DNA of 38,571 nucleotides from NCBI GenBank assembly GCA_021740045.1, contig JAIPAP010000032.1, forward strand, positions 1 through 38,571, given 5' to 3'. Every line of letters starts with the position of its first letter. Within the stretch, counting starts at the first letter, position 1. A program made the position numbers and the translations under genes. Shown here piece by piece: positions 14,179 to 23,970 of the stretch. Source of the stretch: Bacteroidales bacterium (lineage in GTDB: Bacteria > Bacteroidota > Bacteroidia > Bacteroidales > JAIPAP01). The notes under the pieces were generated by a model, which saw nothing but the letters and a program-made list of their open reading frames with translations, made no database searches and was not told the origin of the DNA.

Positions 14179-17100
14179 TTATGGCGTTTTCTTTGACTGC
14201 CTGGTTTTTTCAAACAATCGTATTAATCCTATCTGCACTCTTGTTGATATCCTGTACATAACCGGTACAATTACTAATGTTAAGAAAGTGGCAAAGGCCA
14301 GCCCGAAGATTACGGTCCATGAAATGGGGCCCCACATGGCTGATGCATCACCTCCAAAATAAATATTGGGATCGAAACTTCGTAACAGGCCTGGAAAATC
14401 AATGTTCATTCCGATGGCCATGGGCAGTAATCCCAGGATAGTGGTAATGGCGGTAAGCAATACAGGGCGCAGCCTGGTTTTTCCACCCCTTATAACGCAA
14501 TCGGTTGCTTCTTCCAGGGGCAGAAAGGCGCCTTCTTCCATTCCCAGCTCCTTACGCCGGCGAGCTTTGAGCAAATCGATATAATCAATCAATACTATGG
14601 CATTATTCACTACTACACCGGCGAGCGAAACAATGCCAATACCGGTCATGACCACTACAAAATTCATATTGAACGTTGCCAGGCCACCGAATACTCCAAT
14701 AGTACTAAAAACCACACTCACCATAATGATCACCGGCTTGATCAAAGAGTTGAACTGGGTAACCAGGATAATCAGGATTAGTGACAAAGCAATCAGGAGG
14801 GCTCTTTCGAGAAACTCCATGGATTCTTGCTGGTCTTGTTGTTCACCGGTAAAGCGATACTCATATCCCTCCGGCAGATCATATTCGGCCAGGGCTACCT
14901 TGATTTGTTCATTGATCTCGGTAGCATTGTATCCTTCCACTACATTGGATGAAAGCGTGATCACCCGGTCGAGATTCTTACGCTTAACGGAACTATAGGT
15001 GGTGCTGTATTTGTAATCGGCTACGGCAGATATGGGTACCGAAATAAGTCTTCCGCGGTTGTTTCTAAAAGTTATTTCCTGGTTCATCAATGCCGGCACG
15101 CTGTAACGGTATTTTTCCATCAATCGCAATTGTATGGGATATTCGTCTTCACCAATTTTAAAATCGGAAACGTCTTTACCATACAAAGCTGTTCGAATGG
15201 TACTGGCCACCTGTCCTGTAGACAAGCCAAAGCGGCCGGCCCGTTTACGGTCAACACTCACGAGCATTTCAGGCTTTCCGATATTGAGGTCCATTTTCAG
15301 GTTTTCGATGCCTTCAATATCCTCCGATTCAATGATGTATTGGATACTGTCGGTTATCCGTATCAATTTGTCATATTCCTGTCCCGAAATTTCGATATTG
15401 ACCGGTTTCCCCACGGGCGGTCCCATGCGATTCTTTTCAATGGTGAAGCCTACGCCCGGATAGCGGTTTGAAAGATCGCGTGAAATGTCTTTCATGATTT
15501 TTGAAGTGCTGACGCCTTGCCGGAATTCATAATCGACAAAATTAACCGTGATCAAACCCTTATTGGGGCGCCCCCCTTGCGATGATTGGGCTGCCGGACC
15601 TTCATTTTCAAGCACGGCTCCTGAGCCCACATTGGTAAGCACTGATTTAACGATCTCCTCATGTGGCTCCAATTTGTTAATCACCCTTTTTTCAAGATCT
15701 TTCATAAATTCATCAGTGGCTTCGATGCTCGTGCCTATTGGCAGCTCTGCCAAAATGTTGATATAAGAGGGTTCATTTTCGGGGAAAAACTCAAATTTTG
15801 GGTTTCTCGAAAAATAAAAACCAACGGTTAATACCAATAGAATAAGGGTTCCCACAAAAAAGAAGTAGGGTTTTTTACCCCTCAGGGCAAACTTCAATAC
15901 CTTAAGATAAATATCTTCCAGCCATACCAGGAATACATCCTGAAACCACCGGCCGAGTTGCGAAAAGAAAAGCACATTGGCCAGTGTTACAAAGGCACCG
16001 ATGAGGAAAAGGCTTCCCGGAATATTTAAACCACCCATGTAAAAGATCAGGGCAATGGCTGTGAGTATAATTGCAATTTTAAAGCCCTGTCTTTTGCTTG
16101 TTTCGTGGCGTGCGGCACCGGGTTTTACGAAAGCCGAGGATAAAACCGGGATAATAACCAATGCCACGAACAATGAGGAAGTAAGCACGATAATCAGGGT
16201 AATTGGCAGGTAACGCATGAATTCGCCGGTGATGGAATCCCAGAAGGCCAACGGTATAAAGGCTGCCAGCGTTGTGGCAGTAGAGGCAATAATAGGTACG
16301 GCAATCTCACCCACAGCCCGCCGGGCCGCTTCAAACTTGGGCAATCCCTGATCGATATGGCGGTGGATGTTTTCAACAGTGACAATGGCATTATCAACCA
16401 GCATTCCCAAGGCAAGAATAAGGCTGAATAGCACGATCATGTTGATCCGGTAATCGATCAAACCCAGAATGGCAAATGAAAGAAACATCGATAATGGGAT
16501 TGCAATTCCCACGAATATGGCATTGCGGGTTCCAAGGAAGAAAAACAACACCATCACCACAAATATGATACTGATCACCATGCTGTTTTCCAGGTTGGTA
16601 AGCTGCATCTTTACCATATCCGACTGGTCGTTGGTGATGGTTACCTTCAGGTTACCGGGTAACACGTTATCCTGCTCAATCTCCTCCAGGATATCTTTTA
16701 CCTTGGATGTTGCTTCCAGCAGGTTTTCGCCACCCTTTTTGATCACCTGCACCGAAACTACCGGCTCTCGGTTAAGGCGTGTGATACTCGACGGATCCTC
16801 ATAGCCATTAATAACGACGGCCACATCTTTAAGATGCACGATATTATTGTCTTCATTCTTGATGACGATATCGCGCATCTCCTCCACTGATTCAAATTCA
16901 CCCACGGTCCTTACCGATCTTAGGGTGCCTTCCCGTTTGATTTCACCGGCCGCGATGGAAACATTTTCCGATGAGATGGCATTTTCTATATCCCGGAAAC
17001 TCAGATCAAGAGCTTGCATTTTATGCTTATCAACATTTACCTTGATTTCCTTTTCATTCAACCCTTGTATTCTCACCTTCGACACCTCGGAAACCCCTTC

Positions 17101-17631
17101 GAAGCGATCTTCCAGAATTTCGGCGTATTCTTTCAACTCATCAATGCTAAACTCGCCCGACAGGTTAATGTTGATAAAAGGGAATTCGGAAAAGTCGATA
17201 TCATTCACAAACGGGTCACTTGGCAGGTCATCGGGTAATTCGCTTTTAGCCTGATCAACGGCATCCTTAACGTCCTGAAGCGCTTTATCGATATCTTTAT
17301 CGAACGTGAATTCCACAAATATCACCGAGGCGTCTTGCGCCGAAACCGAACTCATTTCCTTGATACCATCAATGGGTTCGATTTCCTTTTCCAGGGGGCG
17401 GGTAACCAGGTTTTCAATATCAAGGGGGGAATTTCCCGGATACGTGGTTTGAACCATTACATAAGGGATGTCGATATCGGGAAATAATTCCTTGGGAAGT
17501 AAACGGTAAGAAACCAATCCAAACACGGCTATAACCACCGCCAGAATATATACGGTATTCCGGTTTTTCAGGGCCTGTGTGGTTAGCTTGAATTCTTTGA
17601 TTACCTGATCGGTCTTATCTTTAATATCCAT
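14179..17631 (-). CDS. RND family efflux pump, inner-membrane permease (AcrB-like)
   Basis: The 1150-residue protein has the RND layout: a first membrane helix, a periplasmic porter loop starting LFPDIDIPYVMVQTTYPGNS, TM2-6, a second large loop and TM7-12. The TM4 motif reads GMLVDNAIVTVENIHR, so of the paired acidic residues of AcrB (D407, D408) only D413 remains and the second is N414. Between TM6 and TM7 there is an extra stretch of about 50 hydrophobic residues (near 515-570), enough for two added membrane segments. It would use the proton gradient to drive export with the adaptor and TolC-like gene upstream. Substrate cannot be read from sequence; it is the multidrug rather than clearly heavy-metal type. 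Gap to the adaptor gene is 23 bases. Confidence 0.92.
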   Translation of the reverse strand: MDIKDKTDQVIKEFKLTTQALKNRNTVYILAVVIAVFGLVSYRLLPKELFPDIDIPYVMVQTTYPGNSPLDIENLVTRPLEKEIEPIDGIKEMSSVSAQDASVIFVEFTFDKDIDKALQDVKDAVDQAKSELPDDLPSDPFVNDIDFSEFPFININLSGEFSIDELKEYAEILEDRFEGVSEVSKVRIQGLNEKEIKVNVDKHKMQALDLSFRDIENAISSENVSIAAGEIKREGTLRSVRTVGEFESVEEMRDIVIKNEDNNIVHLKDVAVVINGYEDPSSITRLNREPVVSVQVIKKGGENLLEATSKVKDILEEIEQDNVLPGNLKVTITNDQSDMVKMQLTNLENSMVISIIFVVMVLFFFLGTRNAIFVGIAIPLSMFLSFAILGLIDYRINMIVLFSLILALGMLVDNAIVTVENIHRHIDQGLPKFEAARRAVGEIAVPIIASTATTLAAFIPLAFWDSITGEFMRYLPITLIIVLTSSLFVALVIIPVLSSAFVKPGAARHETSKRQGFKIAIILTAIALIFYMGGLNIPGSLFLIGAFVTLANVLFFSQLGRWFQDVFLVWLEDIYLKVLKFALRGKKPYFFFVGTLILLVLTVGFYFSRNPKFEFFPENEPSYINILAELPIGTSIEATDEFMKDLEKRVINKLEPHEEIVKSVLTNVGSGAVLENEGPAAQSSQGGRPNKGLITVNFVDYEFRQGVSTSKIMKDISRDLSNRYPGVGFTIEKNRMGPPVGKPVNIEISGQEYDKLIRITDSIQYIIESEDIEGIENLKMDLNIGKPEMLVSVDRKRAGRFGLSTGQVASTIRTALYGKDVSDFKIGEDEYPIQLRLMEKYRYSVPALMNQEITFRNNRGRLISVPISAVADYKYSTTYSSVKRKNLDRVITLSSNVVEGYNATEINEQIKVALAEYDLPEGYEYRFTGEQQDQQESMEFLERALLIALSLILIILVTQFNSLIKPVIIMVSVVFSTIGVFGGLATFNMNFVVVMTGIGIVSLAGVVVNNAIVLIDYIDLLKARRRKELGMEEGAFLPLEEATDCVIRGGKTRLRPVLLTAITTILGLLPMAIGMNIDFPGLLRSFDPNIYFGGDASAMWGPISWTVIFGLAFATFLTLVIVPVMYRISTRVQIGLIRLFEKTRQSKKTP

Positions 17632-17654
17632 ATCGTTCTTCTTCTTGGCTGGTA

Positions 17655-18770
17655 TTAATTCACAATTTCAACTTCCGTTCCCGTAGTAACCTTATTATAT
17701 CCTTCGGTGATCACCTTGTCGCCAGGTTCAATTCCCGAGAGGATCTCCGTTTTGTTCTGATAGGATTCCCCGTTTTCAACATATACCTTTTTGGCTTTCA
17801 GGCTTCCATTGGTTTTGCGGGCAATGAAGACAAAAAATCCCTTAATGTCTCTTTTCAGGATAATAGAAGGCACGATCATAGCCGAATCATTGGAATAGTC
17901 ATTAATGTGAAGTACCGATATAATGTTGGGCTTGATCATTTCATTGGAGTTATCCATTTTAAGCTGTATGCTGAAAGTCCGGTTTTCGGGATTGATCACA
18001 TTACCCACAAACCCGATGGGGATCTCTCGTTTAAAGCCGGGATAAGCTGGAAATTCAACGGTTACCTTATCTCCTTCTCTAATGGCCGAAAGATATTCTT
18101 CCGAAACATCCGCTACAATTTTTATTTTATCAAGGTTTACCAGCTCTATCACCCTGGCGCCCGGTGAGGCAAGCTCTCCTTCTTTAAGGATCACGTTTTC
18201 GATGATCCCATCAAAAGGAGCTTCAATTTTAGCCATATCAAGCTGCGACTTGAGGGTTTCCATTCGTCGCTCCAGGGACTCCATCCGGTTCTTAGCCTCC
18301 AGGTATTGTATCTCCGAGCCTATGCTATCCTGCCAAAGCTCTTTTTGCTTTCGGAATGTGATACGTGCCAGTTCAAGTGAAGTTTTAACTTCTTCAATGG
18401 AATTTTGGGTTACCTCGGTTTTTAAATTTACCAGCAGCTCACCTTTCTTCACCCTTTCGCCCTCTTCCACATGGATGGTTTTGATCTGTCCGTTGGTTTC
18501 GGGGCTGATGATGGCCTGTTGCATCATTTCAGCCGAACCGTTGACCTCAATGTAATGATCGAAGGCTTCGTATTTGATATTCTTTACCCGAACCGGAACT
18601 TTTTCAACTGTGTCTTTCTCAAACTTGGCCTCAAGATTGGAAATTTCCTTTTCCAGTTCGCTTATTTCCTTTTTCTTGCTTGCTACTTCCTTTCTTACTT
18701 CCTCGGGGCCCATCTGGTTGTTGCAAGCTGCAACGATGAATACTATAATGATGAACGTGATTTTTCTCAT
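17655..18770 (-). CDS. RND efflux adaptor (membrane fusion protein, HlyD-like lipoprotein)
   Basis: The first 16 residues form a lipoprotein signal ending VAAC, so C16 should be lipidated and the protein tethered in the periplasm. A short coiled coil (about 23-52) is followed by the adaptor domains: a barrel-sandwich half (HVEEGERVKKGELLVNL), an alpha-helical hairpin (about 120-185), the second lipoyl half (APFDGIIENVILKEGELASPG) and beta-barrel and membrane-proximal domains. It bridges the RND pump and the TolC-like channel. It sits 13 bases after the TolC-like gene and 23 before the pump gene. Confidence 0.92.
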   Translation of the reverse strand: MRKITFIIIVFIVAACNNQMGPEEVRKEVASKKKEISELEKEISNLEAKFEKDTVEKVPVRVKNIKYEAFDHYIEVNGSAEMMQQAIISPETNGQIKTIHVEEGERVKKGELLVNLKTEVTQNSIEEVKTSLELARITFRKQKELWQDSIGSEIQYLEAKNRMESLERRMETLKSQLDMAKIEAPFDGIIENVILKEGELASPGARVIELVNLDKIKIVADVSEEYLSAIREGDKVTVEFPAYPGFKREIPIGFVGNVINPENRTFSIQLKMDNSNEMIKPNIISVLHINDYSNDSAMIVPSIILKRDIKGFFVFIARKTNGSLKAKKVYVENGESYQNKTEILSGIEPGDKVITEGYNKVTTGTEVEIVN

Positions 18771-18783
18771 TGCTAAACCCGTT

Positions 18784-20136
18784 TTAATAATTGTTTAAAG
18801 CTTTGTCTAGTTTGTTCTTCGAATTCAATAGCTGAAATATCGCCTGGAAGTAGCTGGTTTGTGTTTGAATGTATTGATTATGGGTTTGCGTTAATTCCAG
18901 GCTGCTAAGCATACCCTGCCGGTATTTTTTCAAATTCCGGTCATAGATCTTTTTCGACAAATTGAGGTTTTCCCTTTGCGTATTGTATTTTTCCAGGGCA
19001 TCGCGATAATCCGATTTGGCGCGTTCCACTTCCAGGGTAAGCCCATCGGCTAGTTGTTTTTTATTCACCCGTGTTTTTTCCAGGTCGAGCTGGGCTTTTT
19101 GAACCCGCGAATAGCGCATTCCACTGCTAAAGATGGGAATGTCCATTTGAAAGCCGATAGTGGTTGAGGGGAACCAGTTACCTTCACTACCAAAAAAGTT
19201 GAACTCATCACGCATTGCTTGCTCGTCATGCTGGGCAAAGGCCGAAATGGAGGGTAAATAATCCATTTTTTCCTTTTGCAGATTAAGCTGTTGAATCTGC
19301 TCCCGGGTATTGATCAGCTTAAAGTCGACATGTTCTTGCAGGTTAAACTTTTGCCGGGCAACACGGGCCAGATCAATATCATGTAATATGCCTTTCAGGC
19401 TGTCGATAAGCACAATTTCCCGGTCGAGGCTCATGCCCATTTGATATTTAAGCGCCTTAACGGCAATAACGAACTGCCGCTGGGTACTGCTAATACGGTT
19501 ATTTAAGTTCTTCAGGTTCAACCGTATCTGGTCTACATTGGTTTCTTCGATAAGCCCCTGTTCATGCATTTTTTTGGTTTCATTCAGGGATCTTTTTATG
19601 GTTTGACGGCTTTTTTCCAGCAGTCGCTTGCTTTCTTCAGCCACAAGTGCGGAATAGTAGGTCATGGAAACCGTTTCGCGTACTTCCATTTCGCGTTTTT
19701 CCATTTGCTTTTTCGATAGCTCAAGGTAGGTGCGCGAAGCTTTCAAGCCAACGATATAAGGCCCGCTAAAAATAAGTTGATTGGCCTGCACCGTTAAGCT
19801 GGCATTATGCTGGGTTCCGAATTTCAATTCGGCAAACTCCCCCTCGGGGGCATTGGGGTCGAAGAATTTTGCAGGTACCAGGGTTACCGGCAACTTAAGA
19901 TTGTTACGGTAATTCACATTGGCGCTTACCTGGGGTAAACCGCTGGCAGTGGTTTCCCAAACCTGCTCTTTGGCCTTTTTTATATCGAGCCGGGCGTTCA
20001 TAATGCCGTAACTATTTTCAAGTGCATATTGCCGAGCCTTTTTCAACGAAAGCTCCATTGCCTCCTGTGCCCTAAGGGTATTGCCAAATAAAAGCAATAT
20101 GATTATTAGAAATCCCCCGATAGTTCCTCTTCTCAT
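18784..20136 (-). CDS. TolC-like outer membrane efflux channel
   Basis: The 450-residue protein has a signal peptide (cleavage probably after TLRA) and two outer-membrane-efflux-protein repeats with long coiled helices, such as LSLKKARQYALENSYGIMN and the late SLELTQTHNQYIQTQTSYF. It should form the trimeric outer-membrane exit duct of the RND system. Its ATG overlaps the TetR stop by four bases, so the regulator and channel are translationally coupled, in the order regulator, channel, adaptor, pump. Confidence 0.93.
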   Translation of the reverse strand: MRRGTIGGFLIIILLLFGNTLRAQEAMELSLKKARQYALENSYGIMNARLDIKKAKEQVWETTASGLPQVSANVNYRNNLKLPVTLVPAKFFDPNAPEGEFAELKFGTQHNASLTVQANQLIFSGPYIVGLKASRTYLELSKKQMEKREMEVRETVSMTYYSALVAEESKRLLEKSRQTIKRSLNETKKMHEQGLIEETNVDQIRLNLKNLNNRISSTQRQFVIAVKALKYQMGMSLDREIVLIDSLKGILHDIDLARVARQKFNLQEHVDFKLINTREQIQQLNLQKEKMDYLPSISAFAQHDEQAMRDEFNFFGSEGNWFPSTTIGFQMDIPIFSSGMRYSRVQKAQLDLEKTRVNKKQLADGLTLEVERAKSDYRDALEKYNTQRENLNLSKKIYDRNLKKYRQGMLSSLELTQTHNQYIQTQTSYFQAIFQLLNSKNKLDKALNNY

Positions 20137-20762
20137 TGGTTCGTTATTTTGAAGTTCAACTTCGATTTTTGCTGTTCATAATAAGCAATGCCATCCTGGT
20201 TTGATATTCCCCTGATGTGGTTGTCAAACATGACTTCAAAGATCTTTTCGAATGTAAAATCTCCTGAGTTGATAAACTCAGGATTCTGCATGTCTTCTAA
20301 TTTTTGGCTGTATAAAAGGGCTACCAGTTCCAGGTTGAGGTCGGTGCGGTATAAACCCTCTTCAATGCCTTGCCTGAGGTTTTTAATAACATGATTAATG
20401 ATCCACTTGCGCTTTTCACGCATAAACCGCTGGTGGATATGCGGGTAATACTTTTGAAGATCATACAGGAAAGCCGGCTTGATATTGTTAATGTGTTGAT
20501 GCACAAACTTGCTTTGCTCCAGTAGTTCATCAATGGCATTTTGCTGCCCGGCTTTATGTTCATTAATAATTGTTCCCATTTCCTCCATATCCAGGTCGAT
20601 CATTTTATCAATAAGGGCTGCCTTATTTTCCACAAAGCGGTATAGTGTCTTTTTTGAGATGCCCACATAACGGCATATATCATCCATTGAGACACTGCGC
20701 AGGCCATAATTCCTGAATAGTTCCCGGGCTCCTTCCAGTATGATTAAGTCATTGTTCGACAT
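20133..20762 (-). CDS. TetR family transcriptional regulator of the efflux operon
   Basis: The N-terminal helix-turn-helix is typical (AREL FRNYGLRSVSMDDICRY, then VGISKKTLYRFVENKAALI). The C-terminal ligand domain has no close match I can name. As the first gene of the efflux operon it probably represses its own promoter and responds to a pump substrate. The start at 20762 (MSNNDLI) is chosen over an in-frame ATG at 20783, because the -7 box at 20788-20781 overlaps that upstream codon. The product is then 209 residues, normal for the family. Confidence 0.9.
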   Translation of the reverse strand: MSNNDLIILEGARELFRNYGLRSVSMDDICRYVGISKKTLYRFVENKAALIDKMIDLDMEEMGTIINEHKAGQQNAIDELLEQSKFVHQHINNIKPAFLYDLQKYYPHIHQRFMREKRKWIINHVIKNLRQGIEEGLYRTDLNLELVALLYSQKLEDMQNPEFINSGDFTFEKIFEVMFDNHIRGISNQDGIAYYEQQKSKLNFKITNQ

Positions 20763-20780
20763 AATATGAATTTGGGTGTG

Positions 20781-20812
20781 CAAATTTAGAATATTTGTAA
20801 CAAGGAAACAAA
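20781..20812 (-). promoter_or_regulatory. Promoter of the efflux operon
   Basis: On the - strand TTTG (20812-20809), a 20-base spacer and TAAATTTG (20788-20781) match the Bacteroidota consensus TTTG-N19/20-TAnnTTTG exactly. Transcription would begin shortly before the ATG at 20762. This fixes the start of the TetR gene. Confidence 0.75.
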
Positions 20813-20921
20813 GTATACTGTTTAAGTTTCCAGTTATCCATTTTAAGTTTTTGTTAAGTCCGGCTGTGTTTTATCACATAGGGGTGAGTCGATTACCTGA
20901 TTTTGGTCATACGAATTTATA

Positions 20922-21008
20922 ATGATGGGAATTACCGGAACGTTTGAAGATGATAAACCGGTAAAAGTACCGGATGAATTAACAATGAATAATGCTGAAG
21001 TGATATAG
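20922..21008 (+). pseudogene. Possible relic of a small antitoxin-like gene
   Basis: A 28-codon ORF starts MMGITGTFEDDKPVKVPDEL. The opening resembles small antitoxin or DUF104-like proteins that begin with a short beta strand and a DKPVKVPD segment, but the strand between them is missing and it ends early. There is no partner gene next to it. It could be chance. The rest of 20813-21018 shows no other gene; GATATAGCTATATC at 21002-21015 is a short perfect palindrome. Confidence 0.25.
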
Positions 21009-21018
21009 CTATATCTTT

Positions 21019-22635
21019 TTACACCAGCTTACTGTTTTTTGATTTAACTGCTGCCGTAATGGTTATTAGTACCATCAAAACAGTGCCCATTATTGATACC
21101 CGGGCAATATAATCCCCGTAAATGGCATAAAAGGTAAGCTCATGGTTTGACGTGATTTTTTTCCTGATCACATCTTTAACCCAATATTCGGTGGCTTTAT
21201 AAACATCGCCTCGCTGATCGATAAAGGAGGATATCCCGGTGTTGGCCGAGCGGGCCACGCTTCTTCTTAGCTCAATAGCACGAAGTTTGGAAAACAGGAA
21301 GTGCTGCCTGTGGCCTGGCGTATTGCCCCACCAGCCATCGTTGGTGATCACGAAAATAAAGTTTGCGCCGTTTTTGATAAACTTGCTTACAAATCCCCCA
21401 TAAACGGATTCATAACAAATGACAGGAGCTATTTTAAGCGAATCATTTTTTACATCAAACGGAATACGTTCTTTATCAATTCCAAGGCTACCAATGGTGC
21501 CGCCCAGGTCGATGGCGTATTTTTCCAGTGGCTTGAAAACTTTGGGATAAGGCATTTTTTCCACTCCCGGGGTAAGTTTGGACTTATGGTAGGTTTGGAC
21601 TGCCTGTGTAGAATCAACATAAAGAGCGGTGTTGTAAGCATCATAGTATCGATCGGCATTGGTGAACTTGCGGGCAGTGGGGGTTATTTCTTCATCTTCC
21701 TCAAATAATTTACGTGAAGAAATGCCCACAATAAAGTTGGCGTTATACCGGTGCACAAAGTCCAGGATCTTCGGAAGGGTTTCCATTCTGTCGATGTTCC
21801 TTTCCCAAACATGCTCTTGTAAAGCACTTTCGGGGGCCACAACAAATTTGGTTTCGGGCGTTACTTTCTTTTTGGCCAGTGATAAAATTCGATCGAGCGA
21901 TTGCTCTGGCGTTAGATCGTATTGCTCGTTATAAGGATCGATATTGGGTTGCACTACCACCACTTCCACCTCTTTGCCCGTTTCGTGGTAATTGTTATAA
22001 ATGATGTGGGAGATGATGACCGGAATAGCTACCCACAGGACAAGTGATCCGCTATAAATCAGAATTTCTTTTATGGAGATATTCTTATTAACAATTTTTC
22101 GAAGGAAATAAATCCCGATTATGTTTCCGATAAGTACCCATGCTGATCCGCCAAAGATACCTGTATATTCATACCATTGAATCCAGTGGTGCCAAGCTCC
22201 AAAGCCGTTGCCCAAATTCAGCCAGGGCCAGTTCAGGTCCCAGTGGTGATGGAGGTATTCAAATGAAATCCAGTAAAAGACCAAGGCTATGTAACCATGG
22301 TTTTTATTGGGGAAATTTCTTCTTGTAAGATGAAACACCATAAACACCAGCGACATGAAGCTGCTATTAAGGAAAATAGCCATTGCCGCTCCAACAAATG
22401 TTGAGTTATAAATCCAGTAGGTGGTTAAGAGGTTCCAGATAAAAAAGGCTGGAAACGCATACAGGAAAATTACAAACCGCCCGAAGTCCTGCATGTTGCG
22501 GGCTATATAATCTTCCATATAAAGAAGCGGCACAAAGGCAATAAACAGGAAAACAGGGATACCGTCCTTGGGCCACCCTGTTGTAAAAAGCACCCCGGAG
22601 AGTATGGAGAGTAGTATCAGATGAATTTTTTTCAT
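21019..22635 (-). CDS. lnt: Apolipoprotein N-acyltransferase
   Basis: Lnt adds the third acyl chain to lipoproteins at the periplasmic face of the inner membrane. The 538-residue protein has an N-terminal membrane part with about six segments (1-215, including HHWDLNWPWLNLGNGF), then a nitrilase-type domain, then a last membrane segment near 510-530. The catalytic triad is visible: E269 (VVAPES), K351 (YHKSKLTPG) and C407 (PVICYESVYGG). A TATATTTG element at 22660-22653 on the same strand, 18 bases before the start, is a likely -7 box. The adaptor at 17655 and GldD are possible clients. Confidence 0.95.
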   Translation of the reverse strand: MKKIHLILLSILSGVLFTTGWPKDGIPVFLFIAFVPLLYMEDYIARNMQDFGRFVIFLYAFPAFFIWNLLTTYWIYNSTFVGAAMAIFLNSSFMSLVFMVFHLTRRNFPNKNHGYIALVFYWISFEYLHHHWDLNWPWLNLGNGFGAWHHWIQWYEYTGIFGGSAWVLIGNIIGIYFLRKIVNKNISIKEILIYSGSLVLWVAIPVIISHIIYNNYHETGKEVEVVVVQPNIDPYNEQYDLTPEQSLDRILSLAKKKVTPETKFVVAPESALQEHVWERNIDRMETLPKILDFVHRYNANFIVGISSRKLFEEDEEITPTARKFTNADRYYDAYNTALYVDSTQAVQTYHKSKLTPGVEKMPYPKVFKPLEKYAIDLGGTIGSLGIDKERIPFDVKNDSLKIAPVICYESVYGGFVSKFIKNGANFIFVITNDGWWGNTPGHRQHFLFSKLRAIELRRSVARSANTGISSFIDQRGDVYKATEYWVKDVIRKKITSNHELTFYAIYGDYIARVSIMGTVLMVLITITAAVKSKNSKLV

Positions 22636-22716
22636 TTCTCAGTCTATTGCGGCAAATATATCCATTTCGGGTAATATTACCGGCTACCCTGTTTTAATTT
22701 ATCATTAAAGGACGTT

Positions 22717-23916
22717 TTAATAAAGAAAATTATTATAAGGATATCGTTTAACGTGAATTTTTTTCACTTCTTCATAGAGCACATCACGGAGGTAATTGAT
22801 GTTGGTTTTATCTTTAGCCGAAACAAATACCGCAGGTGCATTGGTTTTGGCCATCCAGGTTTTTTCCAGCTCATCGAGTGATTGGGAATTATTTTCCTCC
22901 CCATTAAAATCATCATTTCCGGTAGTAGCCACATGCTCCGATTTATACAGATCGACTTTATTGAACACCAGCATCATTTTCTTTTCATGCACACCGATTT
23001 CATTCAGGGTTTGACGCACCACATTGATATGGTCTTCAAAATCGGGATGCGAAATATCTACGATGTGGACGATAAGGTCTGATTCACGCACCTCATCCAG
23101 GGTTGATTTAAATGATTCCACCAGGCTGTGGGGGAGCTTGCGGATAAAGCCAACAGTATCGGAAAGCAAAAACGGGAGATTACCCACCACCACCTTTCTC
23201 ACAGTGGTATCGAGGGTGGCAAACAGCTTGTTTTCGGCAAAAACCTCCGATTTGCTCAAACGGTTCATCAAGGTGGATTTACCCACATTGGTATAACCCA
23301 CTAATGCCACTCTAACCATGCTGCCGCGGTTTTTACGCTGGGTGGCCTTCTGCTTATCGATCTGTTGAAGTTTTTGCTTGAGCTGGGTGATCTTATCACG
23401 TATGATCCGGCGGTCGGTTTCGATTTCCTTTTCCCCCGGCCCTTTCATACCGATGCCGCCTTTTTGCTTGGAAAGGTGGGTCCACATTCGGGTTAGGCGG
23501 GGTAAAAGATATTCATACTGGGCAAGCTCAACCTGGGTCTTGGCATGGCTGGTCCTTGCCCGTTTGGCAAAAATATCAAGGATCAAATTCGTTCTATCCA
23601 GCACCTTGCTTCCCAACTGCCGTTCGATGTTCCTTATTTGTGTTGGGGATAGTTCTTCATCAAAAACCACCGTATCTATCTCTTCGGCCTGAATGTATTC
23701 ATATATCTCCTCCAGTTTCCCCGAGCCCACAAAATATCTTGGATCGGGGCTTTGCAATCGCTGTACAAAACGCTTCGAAGGCTTTCCCCCGGCTGTATCC
23801 ACCAGGAAAGCCAATTCATCCAGGTATTCGTCAATTTTAAATTTATCCTGCTTATTGGTGATCAACCCAACCAGTACGACTCGTTCCTTCTGTTTTACTG
23901 CTGCTACTTCTGCCAA
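22717..23916 (-). CDS. hflX: GTPase HflX
   Basis: HflX is a ribosome-associated GTPase that splits or rescues stalled ribosomes. The N-terminal HflX domain (about 10-195, with RTSHAKTQVELAQYEYLLPR and GGIGMKGPGEKEIETDRR) is followed by the GTPase domain with G1 GYTNVGKST (207-215), G3 DTVGF (253-257) and G4 NKVD (319-322). Length 399 is normal. The start codon is TTG at 23916: an in-frame TAA lies four codons upstream and no ATG precedes the conserved part. It is 81 bases upstream of lnt. Confidence 0.95.
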   Translation of the reverse strand: MAEVAAVKQKERVVLVGLITNKQDKFKIDEYLDELAFLVDTAGGKPSKRFVQRLQSPDPRYFVGSGKLEEIYEYIQAEEIDTVVFDEELSPTQIRNIERQLGSKVLDRTNLILDIFAKRARTSHAKTQVELAQYEYLLPRLTRMWTHLSKQKGGIGMKGPGEKEIETDRRIIRDKITQLKQKLQQIDKQKATQRKNRGSMVRVALVGYTNVGKSTLMNRLSKSEVFAENKLFATLDTTVRKVVVGNLPFLLSDTVGFIRKLPHSLVESFKSTLDEVRESDLIVHIVDISHPDFEDHINVVRQTLNEIGVHEKKMMLVFNKVDLYKSEHVATTGNDDFNGEENNSQSLDELEKTWMAKTNAPAVFVSAKDKTNINYLRDVLYEEVKKIHVKRYPYNNFLY

Positions 23917-23970
23917 ATTGTCTTTTTATTAGTTAACGATAATGCCGGTAAAACTGTTTTATCAATGGGT

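Noticed and set aside
21002-21015. GATATAGCTATATC followed by T-tract as a terminator
   Set aside because: It is loopless and AT-rich, and the T-tract is on the wrong strand for lnt.
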